A DNA stretch of 64,000 bases from CAVUCH01 sp963739995 (GTDB lineage: Bacteria; Acidobacteriota; Vicinamibacteria; Vicinamibacterales; JAENWD01). The notes under the pieces are model-generated. The model had not been told where the DNA came from, searched no databases, and worked only from the letters and a program-made list of their open reading frames with translations. Numbering within the stretch: the first letter of the stretch is position 1; every line of letters starts with the position of its first letter. The position numbers and the translations under genes were made by a program. The stretch covers positions 62,001-126,000 of the forward strand of contig CAVUCH010000012.1 in the NCBI GenBank assembly GCA_963739995.1, given 5' to 3'. This document shows, piece by piece, positions 50,008 through 58,577 of the stretch.

Positions 50008-50604
50008 CTAGAACCTGAACGTCACCCCCGCGCTTGCGCGCCAGAAGTCGAAGCTGCCCAGGCGGAGGTCGATGTCATCCTCGTCCCCATCGCCGGACAG
50101 GCTGCGGAAGTAACGGAGGTCTCCGCGAACGCCCACGCTGTCGCTGAAGAAGATCATGACGCCGCCCCCGGCGTCGATGCCGAAGCTGTTCTCATTGAGG
50201 TCGAAGAAGTCATCGACATCATCGAGCCGGCTGCGCAGCAGCCCGGCACCCCCGGAGAGATACGGCCGGACGCCCCCACCGGTCTGGCCACCTATCGGGA
50301 TGCCGATAATGAGGTTGCCCATGAGGCTCGTGACGTTCCCGTCCAGCGTGGTGACGTCGGCTGTCTCGAAGAAGTGGGGCGAGTAGCCGAAGTCCACTTC
50401 GAAACCGAAGATGCCCGCGCCCATGAACCCCAGTGAGCCGCCGAAATTCACGGTTGCGCCGTCGGTGTCGAGGTCCAGAACGTCCCCCCCACGGTTCAGG
50501 TTGGCACCAATGTAGGGCGTGAAAAGCCAGTCAGCCCGCGCCTGCGCGGGAATGCCGAGTGCCGATCCGAGTACGAGAGCGAAGATTACAGCCTTGAGTC
50601 GCAT
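50008..50604 (-). CDS. Outer-membrane beta-barrel protein
   Basis: A 198-residue exported protein: signal peptide ends near QARA before DWLFTPYIGANL. Alternating hydrophobic strands (FGGSLGFMGAGIFGFEVDFGY, MGNLIIGIPI, VGVRGDLRYFRSL) and the terminal SAGVTFRF with a C-terminal Phe are typical of small OmpA/OmpW-like barrels recognised by BamA. Conserved Gly and Asp-rich loops. A GGAGGG site precedes ATG 50604. Exact function unknown. Confidence 0.85.
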   Translation of the reverse strand: MRLKAVIFALVLGSALGIPAQARADWLFTPYIGANLNRGGDVLDLDTDGATVNFGGSLGFMGAGIFGFEVDFGYSPHFFETADVTTLDGNVTSLMGNLIIGIPIGGQTGGGVRPYLSGGAGLLRSRLDDVDDFFDLNENSFGIDAGGGVMIFFSDSVGVRGDLRYFRSLSGDGDEDDIDLRLGSFDFWRASAGVTFRF

Positions 50605-50701
50605 CTAAATCCCTCCGTTGGTCGCATTTACGCGACTTCACCCTGAGCTGGCTGCAACTACTGTGCCCTGGGACTTCGGGCCGGGCTAGTGTCGGCACCA
50701 C

Positions 50702-52141
50702 CTACCCGGCAGCTGGGGCGTGTTCCCGCAGGAGCTCCCATGCCCGACGGACGTGCAGCTCGGTTGTCCGGATATTGCCCACCGCAAGGCGGAGAACGTA
50801 TTGCCCACGGAGCTTCGTGTGCGACAGGAACACCTCGCCGCTCTCGTTCACCGTATCCAGCAGCTGCTGATTGAGGGCATCCAGCGCTCCTTCGTCCGCC
50901 ATACCGTGCGGAGCGCAGCGGAAACAGACCACGCTGAATGGCACGTCGGCGACGCGTGAGAAGAGGGGGTCGGCGTCCACCCACGACGCGAACAGGCGGG
51001 CAAGCCGGCAATGTTCGCCCAGCCGAGCGCGGATGCCTTCGGCGCCAAAGTAGCGAAGCACCATCCACAGCTTCAGCGCGCGAAACCGGCGCCCGAGCTG
51101 GACGCCCGTGTCCATCAGGTTCTTGACGGGAGCCGTTTCCGTGGTGCGCAAGTACTCGGGGACCAGCGAAAACGCGCGTCGCAGGACGTCCATGCGACGG
51201 CAATACAACGCGCTCAAGTCGAACGGCGTAAAAAGCCACTTGTGCGGGTTGACGACGAGCGAGTCGGCGGCTTCGGCCCCGGCAAGCACCCATCGGTACT
51301 CGGGCACGATGGCCATCACGCCGGCGTACGCCGCATCCACGTGCAGCCACACGGCCGCATCCGAGCAGACCTCCGCGATTGCCGCGACTGGATCGATGCT
51401 CGTGGACGACGTCGTGCCGACCGTGGCAACGACGGCGATCGGCAGCCGTCCCGCCCCGCGATCCTCTGCGATTGCGACGCGCAGGGCTTCTGCACGCATT
51501 GAGAACCGGTCGTCAACCGGGATGCGACGGATTGCCTCCAGACCCAGGCCGAGCGTCAGCACTGCCTTGTCGATCGACGAGTGCGTGTGCTCGGAGCAGT
51601 AGACGCGCAAGGGCGGGATGCGGGCACCGGCCAGCCCGCGCTCGCGGACCTCTGGTACCGCCGCCTCACGCGCTGCAGCGAGTGCGTGCAGCGTGGAGAT
51701 GGACGCCGTGTCGTATATGACGCCTTCGAACGATGGTGGCAGGCCGATCAGTTCGCGGAGCCAGCCGAGGGCCACCTCCTCGAGCTCGGTCGCGGCCGGC
51801 GACGTGCGCCAGAGCATCGCCTGCACGTTCAGGCCGGCTGCGAGCATCTCGGCAAGCACTCCGGGTCCGCTGGCGCTGGTGGCGAAGTAGGCGAAGAATC
51901 CGGGATGGTGCCAGTGCGTGAGCCCGGGGACGATGATCTGCTCGAAGTCCGCGAAGATGCGCTCGAACGGCTCGCCCGCCTCGGGTGCGTGGCCTGGCAA
52001 CGCGTTCCGCACCTCACCCGGTCGCGCGCGTGAGAGCACCGGGTACCGCTCGGGGTTCGCGAAATAGTCGGCCAGCCAGTCGACGACGCGGTGCGCCTCT
52101 AGTCGAAACGCCTCCGGATCCATGTCACCCGCGTGCGGCAT
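50702..52141 (-). CDS. Pyridoxal-dependent decarboxylase (aromatic-L-amino-acid-decarboxylase-like)
   Basis: Group II PLP decarboxylase of 479 residues. THWHHPGFFAYFATSASGPG is the classic N-terminal substrate motif; VYCSEHTHSSIDKAVLTLG stacks on PLP; VATVGTTSSTSIDPVAAI and WLHVDAAYAG (Asp pairing with pyridine N) follow; NPHKWLFTPFDLSALYCR carries the Schiff-base Lys. The family includes aromatic amino acid, tyrosine, histidine and other decarboxylases; the substrate is open. ATG 52141 is preferred (MPHAGDMDPEAF); ATG 52123 is possible. It follows the DUF442-like gene by 14 bp and may be cotranscribed. Confidence 0.9.
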   Translation of the reverse strand: MPHAGDMDPEAFRLEAHRVVDWLADYFANPERYPVLSRARPGEVRNALPGHAPEAGEPFERIFADFEQIIVPGLTHWHHPGFFAYFATSASGPGVLAEMLAAGLNVQAMLWRTSPAATELEEVALGWLRELIGLPPSFEGVIYDTASISTLHALAAAREAAVPEVRERGLAGARIPPLRVYCSEHTHSSIDKAVLTLGLGLEAIRRIPVDDRFSMRAEALRVAIAEDRGAGRLPIAVVATVGTTSSTSIDPVAAIAEVCSDAAVWLHVDAAYAGVMAIVPEYRWVLAGAEAADSLVVNPHKWLFTPFDLSALYCRRMDVLRRAFSLVPEYLRTTETAPVKNLMDTGVQLGRRFRALKLWMVLRYFGAEGIRARLGEHCRLARLFASWVDADPLFSRVADVPFSVVCFRCAPHGMADEGALDALNQQLLDTVNESGEVFLSHTKLRGQYVLRLAVGNIRTTELHVRRAWELLREHAPAAG

Positions 52142-52155
52142 GCCGGCCCTCGCGC

Positions 52156-52692
52156 TCACTTCGGGTGCGCCGCGATGTAGTCGAGCGCAAATTGCTTCAA
52201 GTGAGGGCTGCGCAGCCCGATGCGCTCGGCTTCTGCGGTGGCGGTCGCGACGTCCCACCCATCAATCAATACGCGTTTGATCAGCCAGACGGCCCCGACC
52301 CTGTTGGCCGTCGCGCAGTGGATGTACACCGGCGAGTTGGCCGGATCCGTCACGGCCGCGAGAAATGCATCGGCCGCTTCTGCGCTCGGCGCCCGGCTGT
52401 TCAGGGGCACGTGTATGTATTTCAGGCCCACGGCCTCCGCGGCCGCCTTCGACTCGCCGATGCTGGCGCCCGCTTCGTCCGCCTGCCGCAGGTTGATCAC
52501 GGCCGCAAAGCCTTCCGCCTTCAGCACGGGATAGGCGTCCATCGACGTGGCACCTCCGCACGCGACGGTGGCATCCACGCGCGTGTAGTTCGTAACCCCC
52601 GGAACCGCGGCCGCCGGCACCTGCGCCGCGCACGGCACCGCGAGAGAGAACTTCACCAGCAGACAGGCGAGCCACGGCCGATATGTTTTCAT
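52156..52692 (-). CDS. Periplasmic DUF442/Blh-like phosphatase
   Basis: A 178-residue exported protein with a signal peptide (WLACLLVKFSLAVPCAAQ). The dual-specificity-phosphatase-like core has FAAVINLRQADEAGASIGE and the catalytic loop YIHCATANRVGAVWLI. The P-loop is CX4R (CATANR) as in DUF442/beta-lactamase-hydrolase-like proteins, rather than the classic CX5R. LKYIHVPLNS is the conserved strand. GGAGGG precedes ATG 52692. Substrate unknown. Confidence 0.82.
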   Translation of the reverse strand: MKTYRPWLACLLVKFSLAVPCAAQVPAAAVPGVTNYTRVDATVACGGATSMDAYPVLKAEGFAAVINLRQADEAGASIGESKAAAEAVGLKYIHVPLNSRAPSAEAADAFLAAVTDPANSPVYIHCATANRVGAVWLIKRVLIDGWDVATATAEAERIGLRSPHLKQFALDYIAAHPK

Positions 52693-52816
52693 GAGCCCTC
52701 CGGCAGCCGGCATGTGCCGTTTCCCTCGTCTGCGATCTTATAGTGTTGCCGGCGCAAGCGGTGGCGCAGGGCGCGTCCGTGCTGTGGACGGATACGTCGA
52801 GCGCGTGAGGAGAACC

Positions 52817-53212
52817 ATGTCAATTCGCTACACCACAGACGAGCGCCCCGATGCGCGGAGCATCGCCGCCTTGTACGCCGCGGCGCAGCTACGCCGTCCG
52901 GTTGACGACCTTGATCGGATCGCACGTACCTACGCGGGCTCACCGATCGTGCTCAGCGCGTGGGATGGACCGCGGCTGATCGGGATTCTGCGGGGGTGGA
53001 GCGACGGCGCCTACGACGGGTACGTCTGTGACCTCGCCGTGGATCCCGAGTACCAGAATCGGGGCGTGGGACGCGAGTTGCTGCACCGCTGCGTGTCTCA
53101 GTCGGTGGAGGTGCAATGGGTATTGCGAGCGTCGGTGATCGCCACCGACTATTACGCGCACCTCGGGTGGGCACGGATCGAGAACGGGTGGGTCTGGACG
53201 CGGGAGCCCTAG
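52817..53212 (+). CDS. GNAT-family N-acetyltransferase
   Basis: Single GNAT domain, 131 residues: LIGILRGWSDGAYDGYVCDLAVDPEYQNRGVGRELL (halves LIGILRGWSDGAYDGYV and CDLAVDPEYQNRGVGRELL) is the acetyl-CoA pyrophosphate loop QxxGxG/A; ATDYYAHLGW is the C-terminal substrate side. ATG 52817 follows GAGGAGA. Acceptor amine unknown. Its stop is made of a CTAG that begins a CTAGCAGCCC sequence related to the palindrome ends at 22365. Confidence 0.85.
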   Translation: MSIRYTTDERPDARSIAALYAAAQLRRPVDDLDRIARTYAGSPIVLSAWDGPRLIGILRGWSDGAYDGYVCDLAVDPEYQNRGVGRELLHRCVSQSVEVQWVLRASVIATDYYAHLGWARIENGWVWTREP

Positions 53213-53240
53213 CAGCCCGGGCGTGACCCCGAAGACCGAG

Positions 53241-54342
53241 TCAGCGTTCGACGGTCACCGCGACTGGCGACAGCACGCGAACGGTGACAGTGGATCCGGA
53301 GGCCATGGTGGCCGCGCGCCGCGAGCCCGCCATGACCGCTGCCGTGCCGCCGGCCGCGCCGGTGGCCCCGCCGATAACCGCGCCTTTGCCTCCACCCAGG
53401 ATCGCGCCGACGATCGCGCCTCCGATGGCGGCCCCGCCCATCTTGGCGGCGCTGGACCGCGAGGGCGAATCGCCGTCGCGATAGACCGTGTCGGTCTGAA
53501 GCTGCACGGTCGTGCCGTCGCCGAGCACGAGCGTGTGGAAGCGGACACCGAGCCTCGCCCGGTCGCGGACCTTGCCTCCGCGCTCGACAACCGTGACGGC
53601 GCCGAGCACCCGCGATCCGGCCGGTATGGCCACACGTCCGCCGACGGCCACGTCGCGCACGACCTGCGCTTCCACGCGGTCTTCCACCTGCGACGTTTCG
53701 CTCGAGACGGTGTTCTTGAGCTGCAGCCCGATTACGGAGTCGGCCGAAACCACCAGCTGCTCGATCGGCGGGTCCTGCCACTTGGGCTGCTCCACCGGCT
53801 CGACGCGGCGCGCCGTTTCGTAGGATCGCGCCTCGGACTGTTCAGCGGGTCGCGGGTCGGTTCGAGAGTCGCCCGCCACCGGCGCTACTGGCGCCGAGCG
53901 GACGACAGGCGCGGTCGGCGCTCGCGAAGCAGCCGGTTTCTCGGCCGCTTGGCCTGAGGGCGCCGGGCGTGGCGGGGCGGGCGCAGCACGCTGCCGCGCT
54001 GCCAGCGGTCGATCGCCGCCGGTCGGGGCAACCTTCTGTTCCCGCGACCGCCGCTTGTCCGTGACTTTCGGAGCAGACACGGCGGCGGGAGCGGGCCCCG
54101 GACGTGCTGGCGGCAGCAGTTGCTTTCGTGACGGGCCCCTCGTCCATCACTGCTTCGGTTTCATGGACTGGTTGCGCCGCCTCTGCCGGATTCGCACCCC
54201 CGGGCCCACTCTCGGCCGGGCCGGCAACAGTCGTCGGCGGGGCCGGCGCGGCGCTGTACCGGTTCGCCAGAAAACCGCCCGCCCCGACTGCGGCGAGACA
54301 GGAGGTGACGATGACCGCGAGCCCGCTTCGGGTATTGACCAT
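53241..54342 (-). CDS. Membrane-anchored protein with Pro/Ala-rich linker and glycine-zipper C-terminus, one frameshift
   Basis: Reads MVNTRSGLAVIVTSCLAAVG, a short N-terminal helix, then a Pro/Ala-rich linker. The frame breaks near 54080-54100: SAPKVTDKRRSREQKVAPT continues in another frame. The ordered C-terminal part has IEQLVVSADSVIGLQLKNTV, VEDRVEAQVVRDVAVGGRV (a conduction of sandwich strands), and a glycine-zipper (KMGGAAIGGAIVGAILGGG and KGAVIGGATGAAGG). Total length 1102 nt is 3n+1. This architecture resembles proteins annotated with TrbI/glycine-zipper or SLT-like features, but I do not recognise it. GAGGAG precedes the ATG. Envelope role is likely; function unknown. Confidence 0.6.
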
Positions 54343-54502
54343 TGAGATGCTCCTCAGACGCCATCAGACTGAGCAAGTGGTGTACCCGGGCGCGAAGGCA
54401 CAATCCCTTCGATATCCACAGGTTTGGTGTCATAGAGAAGCCGGCCGCGGGACCCGGTGTCCTGTCCGGGCGACCGGTGTCCTGTCGTGGGTGCAGCCTG
54501 GT

Positions 54503-54726
54503 TCATGCCGGCAGCGCGTTCTTCACCAGGGCACGGTGGTGCGCCGTCATCGCAGCGACGACGTGACACACCCACCCGAACAGGCCGCCCGACCAATCCA
54601 GAAGCCCGGCGTCACGATGAGCCAGAAGATGCGGCGCAGGAAGTCACCGTTGTAGAACTGGCCGATTACCGGCACGATCACGCTCAATACGGCCGCCATG
54701 CCCGGGTTCTTCTGCGGATGTGCCAT
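54503..54726 (-). CDS. TM2-domain-like small membrane protein, one frameshift
   Basis: Short protein starting MAHPQKNPGMAAVLSVIVPV with IGQFYNGDFLRRIFWLIVTP, the two-helix TM2/DUF5683-like pattern (Asn-Pro, Gly-Gln-x-Tyr-Asn-Gly). The frame breaks at about 54597 after GFWI; the neighbouring frame gives SGGLFGWVCHVVAAMTAHHR and ends ALVKNALPA with TGA at 54503-54505. The full length of 224 nt is 3n+2, so one base is probably missing. A GGAG site is upstream. Function unknown, common in Acidobacteria-type genomes. Confidence 0.7.
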
Positions 54727-54903
54727 TTCACACTCCGTCGCCTTCGACGAACACGAGCGAGGCAGAGGTTCGCATTGCCGCCCTCGTATCGTGCGCACCC
54801 GGCCCCCAAGGCCACCGGGCCAATCTCCCGTGGGCTTCAGTGTTGCATTCCGCTCGATCGGGCGCGAGAATTGAAGCCACACTCGACCTCCGGGGACCAC
54901 ACC

Positions 54904-55494
54904 ATGAGCGATCACCCCGCGATCTACCCCAGCTATCTTCTCGCACGGCTCCGCATACTGCGCAGCCGCGCCGCGGCCCTTGCCGTCGCTGGCTGGGCCG
55001 TGCTACTCGTGGGCGGGACGCCTGATGCCGCGTGGGCGGTGAGCACGCGCGACCTTGTCGAACTCTCGAGGGCCGGCCTCAGCGACGAGGTCCTCGTGGC
55101 ATTGATTGAGGCGGATGGAACCATCTTCCACCTCGACGCTCCCAGGATTCTCGAGCTTCGCGACGCCGGCTTGAGCGAGCGCGTCATCACCGCGATGCTC
55201 AAGAACGCTTCGCGGCGGTCGCCGGTATCCTCGCCGACCGGAGCAGCGGACGGGGGGGCGGTCGCCGGGCCACCGGCACCTGACGAACGGGACGGCGCAC
55301 CGTACTTCGTGGTCATCGGCGAGAAGCCCGCGGCGCCGCCGCCGCCCCCCGCCCCGACCTACATCGTCCCCTGGGTGCCCTGGGCGGGCACAGTAGGCCG
55401 ACCCGCGCGTGCCGCGCGCCCCCTGATTGAGTACCGCGGCTTCGGGCGCTTCATCAACGACGGCTGGGTCGACTACACCCGACGACCACACTAG
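54904..55494 (+). CDS. Exported small protein of unknown function with SHOCT-like repeat and Pro-rich tail
   Basis: A 196-residue protein. After a long signal-like N-terminus (AALAVAGWAVLLVGGTPDAAWA), STRDLVELSRAGLSDEVLVALIEADG and ILELRDAGLSERVITAMLKN form two SHOCT-like helix-turn segments, often seen in small envelope or phage-shock-type proteins. The C-terminal part is Pro-rich with YIVPWVPWAG and LIEYRGFGRFINDGWVDY. Its TAG stop is made by the CTAG at the left end of the palindromic element. Not recognised beyond this; ATG 54904 is not preceded by a good ribosome site. Confidence 0.6.
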   Translation: MSDHPAIYPSYLLARLRILRSRAAALAVAGWAVLLVGGTPDAAWAVSTRDLVELSRAGLSDEVLVALIEADGTIFHLDAPRILELRDAGLSERVITAMLKNASRRSPVSSPTGAADGGAVAGPPAPDERDGAPYFVVIGEKPAAPPPPPAPTYIVPWVPWAGTVGRPARAARPLIEYRGFGRFINDGWVDYTRRPH

Positions 55495-55656
55495 TGGCCT
55501 GTCTTTGTCATTTGTAGAGTGCCTGTCGGGCGGGGCATCCCGACAGGCGGCGTTGCTCGTCGCTCGAATATTCCCGATATGCTCGCTCCTCACGCCTTGC
55601 CACTCGGGCGCCGCGCTCCGACATCCACTCCGCAAATGACAAGGACAGGCCACTAG
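55491..55656. mobile_element. 166-bp palindromic element with 24-bp terminal inverted repeats and CTAG ends, no transposase
   Basis: The ends 55491-55514 and 55633-55656 are inverted repeats that differ at one base in 24, both ending in CTAG (CTAGTGGCCTGTC...). Inside, GCCTGTCGGG and CCCGACAGGC (55521-55548) form a perfect 10-bp hairpin. The left CTAG provides the stop of the upstream gene, and the downstream ThiO-like GTG begins four bases after the right end. No coding potential. It looks like a MITE or a REP/BIME unit mobilised in trans. Confidence 0.75.
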
Positions 55657-55660
55657 CGCG

Positions 55661-56764
55661 GTGCCGGACGTCCTCATCGTCGGAGCGGGCATCGTGGGGT
55701 GCGCCGCTGGCGAGGCGCTGGTACGCCAGGGGGCTTCGGTCGCCTTCGTGGATCCCAGCGGCGTCGGTCTGGGCGCCACGCAGGCGTCAGCGGGGATGCT
55801 CACGCCGTACTCGGAGGGCCTGCACGATCCCGTGCTCGAAGCGCTGGGTCTGCGAAGTCTCTGGTTGTGGGATGCGTTCGCGGATCGGCTGTTCGACGGT
55901 GACGTGCCGAAGCAGGTGTATGCGCGCACCGGTTCGCTGGAAATTGCGCTCGATGACGCGGAGGCGACCGAGCTCCAGGCGGTAGCAAGCGCGCGCGCGG
56001 CGCGCGGCGTGGGGAGCCGCTACTTGAAGGGCGCGGATGTCAGGCAGCTCGAGCGCGAAATCGCGACCAGCTGCGTCGGAGCCCTGCTCACGCCGGCGCA
56101 CGGGTACGCAAGCGCGCCGGCGATCACTGCCGCGCTCTGGCGTGCCTGCGAGGCTCGCGGCGCGCACGTCACACGCGCGAGGGTGGAGCGCATTCAACCC
56201 ACCCTTACCGACATGGTCGTGCACACGACCGGGGGGCCGCTCAGGGCGGCGAAGGTCGTCATGGCTGCGGGGAGCTGGGCCGGTCAGATCGCGATCGACG
56301 GCGTGGACCCGCTGCCCGTCCGTCCGGTTCGGGGCCAGCTGCTGTACCTGAAGTGGCCGGCGCCCGCGGTAGGGCACATTGTCTCGGGCTCCTGCTGTTA
56401 CGCGGTCCCCTGGCCCGATGGAACCCTGCTGGTCGGCGCGACCCTCGAGGACGTCGGGTTCGACGTCCGGGCGACCGTCGCCGGCGTACGCGATCTGCTG
56501 GACGGCATCTGCGAGCTCGTGCCGCGGGCGTGGCAAGCGGAGTTCGTCGGCGCCCGCGTGGGTCTGCGTCCCGGTTCTCCCGACGCGCTGCCGATCGTCG
56601 GGCGATCGGCGCGTGTCCCCGGGCTCGTGTATGCGACGGGACACTATCGAAACGGCGTCCTGCTCGCGCCGCTCACGGGCGAGCTGGTGGCGAGGATTTT
56701 GGCCGGCGACGAGAGCGACGCCGCGCTGGCGCTTGTCAGCCCCAAACGGCTGGGAGATTACTAG
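55661..56764 (+). CDS. FAD-dependent glycine-oxidase-like protein (ThiO-like)
   Basis: DAO-family flavoenzyme of 367 residues. VPDVLIVGAGIVGCAAGEALVRQGAS is the FAD-binding start; GATQASAGMLTPYSEG is the ThiO-like FAD loop; VRPVRGQLLYLKWP and YAVPWPDGTLLVGATLEDVGFD the typical centre; GLRPGSPDALPIVGR and VYATGHYRNGVLLAPLTG the C-terminal flavin motif of glycine oxidase, which makes iminoglycine for the thiazole of thiamine. No other thi gene is near. GTG 55661 lies 4 bp after the palindromic element, so the promoter must lie in or before the element. Confidence 0.82.
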   Translation: MPDVLIVGAGIVGCAAGEALVRQGASVAFVDPSGVGLGATQASAGMLTPYSEGLHDPVLEALGLRSLWLWDAFADRLFDGDVPKQVYARTGSLEIALDDAEATELQAVASARAARGVGSRYLKGADVRQLEREIATSCVGALLTPAHGYASAPAITAALWRACEARGAHVTRARVERIQPTLTDMVVHTTGGPLRAAKVVMAAGSWAGQIAIDGVDPLPVRPVRGQLLYLKWPAPAVGHIVSGSCCYAVPWPDGTLLVGATLEDVGFDVRATVAGVRDLLDGICELVPRAWQAEFVGARVGLRPGSPDALPIVGRSARVPGLVYATGHYRNGVLLAPLTGELVARILAGDESDAALALVSPKRLGDY

Positions 56765-56768
56765 TCAC

Positions 56769-57056
56769 ATGCCTCGTCTCACCGAAGATCAAATCGCCGC
56801 GGCCGTTGCTTCGCTCCCTGGCTGGGTTCGCGACGGCAACGCCATCCGGAAGACGTTCACTTTCGCCGGATTCCCCGAGGCCGTCGCGTTCGTGGCGCGG
56901 CTCGTGCCCGGTGCAGAGGCGGCCGACCACCATCCCGACCTCACCATCAACTACCGCCGCGTGACGGTCTCCTACACGACCCACAGCGCCGGCGGGTTGA
57001 CTGAAAAGGACATCGCCGGCGCCCGCGTCGCCGATGAGGAGTCGGGTCGAGTATGA
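56769..57056 (+). CDS. Pterin-4a-carbinolamine dehydratase (PCD/DCoH)
   Basis: A 95-residue enzyme that dehydrates 4a-hydroxytetrahydropterin. MPRLTEDQIAAAVASLPGW and the strand FTFAGFPEAVAFVARL are family features; AADHHPDLTINYRRVTVSY contains the catalytic HHP(D) pair, and TTHSAGGLTEKD the third His. ATG 56769 begins 4 bp after the ThiO-like stop, so the two are likely cotranscribed. No aromatic amino acid hydroxylase is in the window. PCD-like proteins also occur as orphan genes. Confidence 0.9.
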   Translation: MPRLTEDQIAAAVASLPGWVRDGNAIRKTFTFAGFPEAVAFVARLVPGAEAADHHPDLTINYRRVTVSYTTHSAGGLTEKDIAGARVADEESGRV

Positions 57057-57066
57057 TGCGGTCCAC

Positions 57067-57387
57067 ATGGCCAAGACTGACCCGGCTCCCGAACCTGCCG
57101 CGACGCGGCCCGACCTCGGCGAGGCGCTCGGCATGATCGAGACGCGTGGCTTCATCGGGATGATCGAGGCGTCGGACGCCATGGTGAAGACCGCGAACGT
57201 CACGATCGTCGGTTGGCAGAAGGTGGATGCGGGGCTGGTCACCGTGCTGGTGCGGGGGGACGTGGGCTCGGTGAAGGCCGCCACCGATGCGGGCGCCGCC
57301 GCTGCGCGCCGCGTCGGCGAGCTCGTCGGCGTGCATGTCATCGCGCGCCCGGCGGACGATCTCGAGCGCGTATTCCCCATCCGGTAG
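57067..57387 (+). CDS. Single-domain bacterial microcompartment shell protein (BMC-H, PduA/EutM type)
   Basis: A 106-residue protein: 17 disordered N-terminal residues, then one canonical BMC domain, ALGMIETRGFIGMIEASDAM, VKTANVTIVGWQKVDAGLVT, VLVRGDVGSVKAATDAGAAA and GELVGVHVIARP. These are the hexamer-forming core motifs of PduA/EutM/CcmK-type shells. The pore loop reads KVDAGL where PduA has KIGSGL, so an Asp lines or borders the pore. No encapsulated enzyme, BMC-P vertex or other shell gene is within the 64 kb. ATG 57067 is chosen; ATG 57034 would overlap the pterin dehydratase gene. Confidence 0.88.
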   Translation: MAKTDPAPEPAATRPDLGEALGMIETRGFIGMIEASDAMVKTANVTIVGWQKVDAGLVTVLVRGDVGSVKAATDAGAAAARRVGELVGVHVIARPADDLERVFPIR

Positions 57388-57429
57388 ACGGCCGCGGAAC
57401 CGGGTTCCAGGCGCCGCGTTCTGAGCCTC

Positions 57430-58425
57430 ATGGCCCCAGCCTTCCAGGTTCTTTCTCCGGACGACGCGCTCCACGCCCAGGCCCTCGATCACACGTTCGC
57501 GCAATGGAACGATCTGCTCACGCGCGAGAGCTACGCTCAGTACAACCGTGCCCAACTGCGCACCTCGTGGGGTTCGCAGCACCTGCAGCGTGTGGGGCTG
57601 GTCTCTGACGGCACCGTGCTCGCCAGCGCCAAGCGCTATCGCGTTGGCGTGCATCTCGATGGCCGCACGGTCCCGACAATCGGGATCGGCGCAGTCTTCA
57701 CGCCTCCGGAGCATCGCGGACGGGGCCATGCGGCCTCTCTCATCGAGCACATCGTCGAAGCCGCCCGCGCCGATGGCGCCGCGCTGGCAATGTTGTTCTC
57801 GGAGATCGCACCGAGTTACTACGAGCGGCTCGGGTTCTCGGTCGTGCCCATGCAACAGGCGCTGGTGGGTGTTCCGTGGAAGGCTGGTGCGCCGGCAGTG
57901 CTCCTGCGGTCGGGCGAACCGCGCGATCTCGATCTGATCGTCGAAACACACCACCAGCGGGCGGCAGGCTACCGGTTCTCGCTCGTCTACGACGCCGAGT
58001 GGCTCCAGTACACGCTTGCAAAGAAGCGCATGCTGTCCGGGTTCGGGCCGCCGGGCACCCGCGATGTCGAGTTCTTCGTGTGCGAAGAGGGCACGCGCGC
58101 CGTCGCGTGGGTCCTGCTGCAGATCGCACGCCGCCGCGGGGCAACGGACGCGGAGTCCTGGAGCATCGCCTCGTGCGGCGACCGCGATCCGTCCGGCGCC
58201 CGCGTCGGCGCGATGCTGCAGGCGCTGGTCGCCCGTACCCCGGGCGCGGGCACGCCCGTGATCCACGCGTGGTGGCCCGCCCGCCTCGATCCCGTGCAGC
58301 TCGCCATTCACCGGCGGAAGGTGACCGGGTCCATCCTCATGACCCGGCCGGTCGGGGAACTCGGACGCATCGACCCACCGATCGCGGCGGATGACGTCCT
58401 CTACTGGCACGCCGACGCGTTCTAA
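57430..58425 (+). CDS. GNAT acetyltransferase with C-terminal SCP2-like domain (Eis-like)
   Basis: A 331-residue protein with tandem GNAT-like regions. IGIGAVFTPPEHRGRGHAAS is the acetyl-CoA loop (RGxGxA type), followed by LAMLFSEIAPSYYERLGFS. The second half holds a second GNAT-like fold (FSLVYDAEWLQYTLAKKRM; VEFFVCEEGTRAVAWVLLQI) as in Eis/mycothiol-acetyltransferase architecture. Substrate unknown. No clear operon partner; start ATG 57430 has no good ribosome site. Confidence 0.78.
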   Translation: MAPAFQVLSPDDALHAQALDHTFAQWNDLLTRESYAQYNRAQLRTSWGSQHLQRVGLVSDGTVLASAKRYRVGVHLDGRTVPTIGIGAVFTPPEHRGRGHAASLIEHIVEAARADGAALAMLFSEIAPSYYERLGFSVVPMQQALVGVPWKAGAPAVLLRSGEPRDLDLIVETHHQRAAGYRFSLVYDAEWLQYTLAKKRMLSGFGPPGTRDVEFFVCEEGTRAVAWVLLQIARRRGATDAESWSIASCGDRDPSGARVGAMLQALVARTPGAGTPVIHAWWPARLDPVQLAIHRRKVTGSILMTRPVGELGRIDPPIAADDVLYWHADAF

Positions 58426-58577
58426 CGCCGAACAGCGAACCAAAACCGCACCAAACAGGTCGGAGTGCCGGTCGTGCCGTCAGTGGCGCCGGGACCTTCG
58501 GGGCGCTATAGTGGCCGAGCGATCGCATCGTTTGCGCCGGTCGCACGTCTCGGTTACCTGAAAGGAGACATACACGT

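Noticed and set aside
55661..57387. Thiamine biosynthesis operon
   Set aside because: The ThiO-like enzyme is alone; neighbours (pterin dehydratase, BMC shell protein) are unrelated to thiazole formation.
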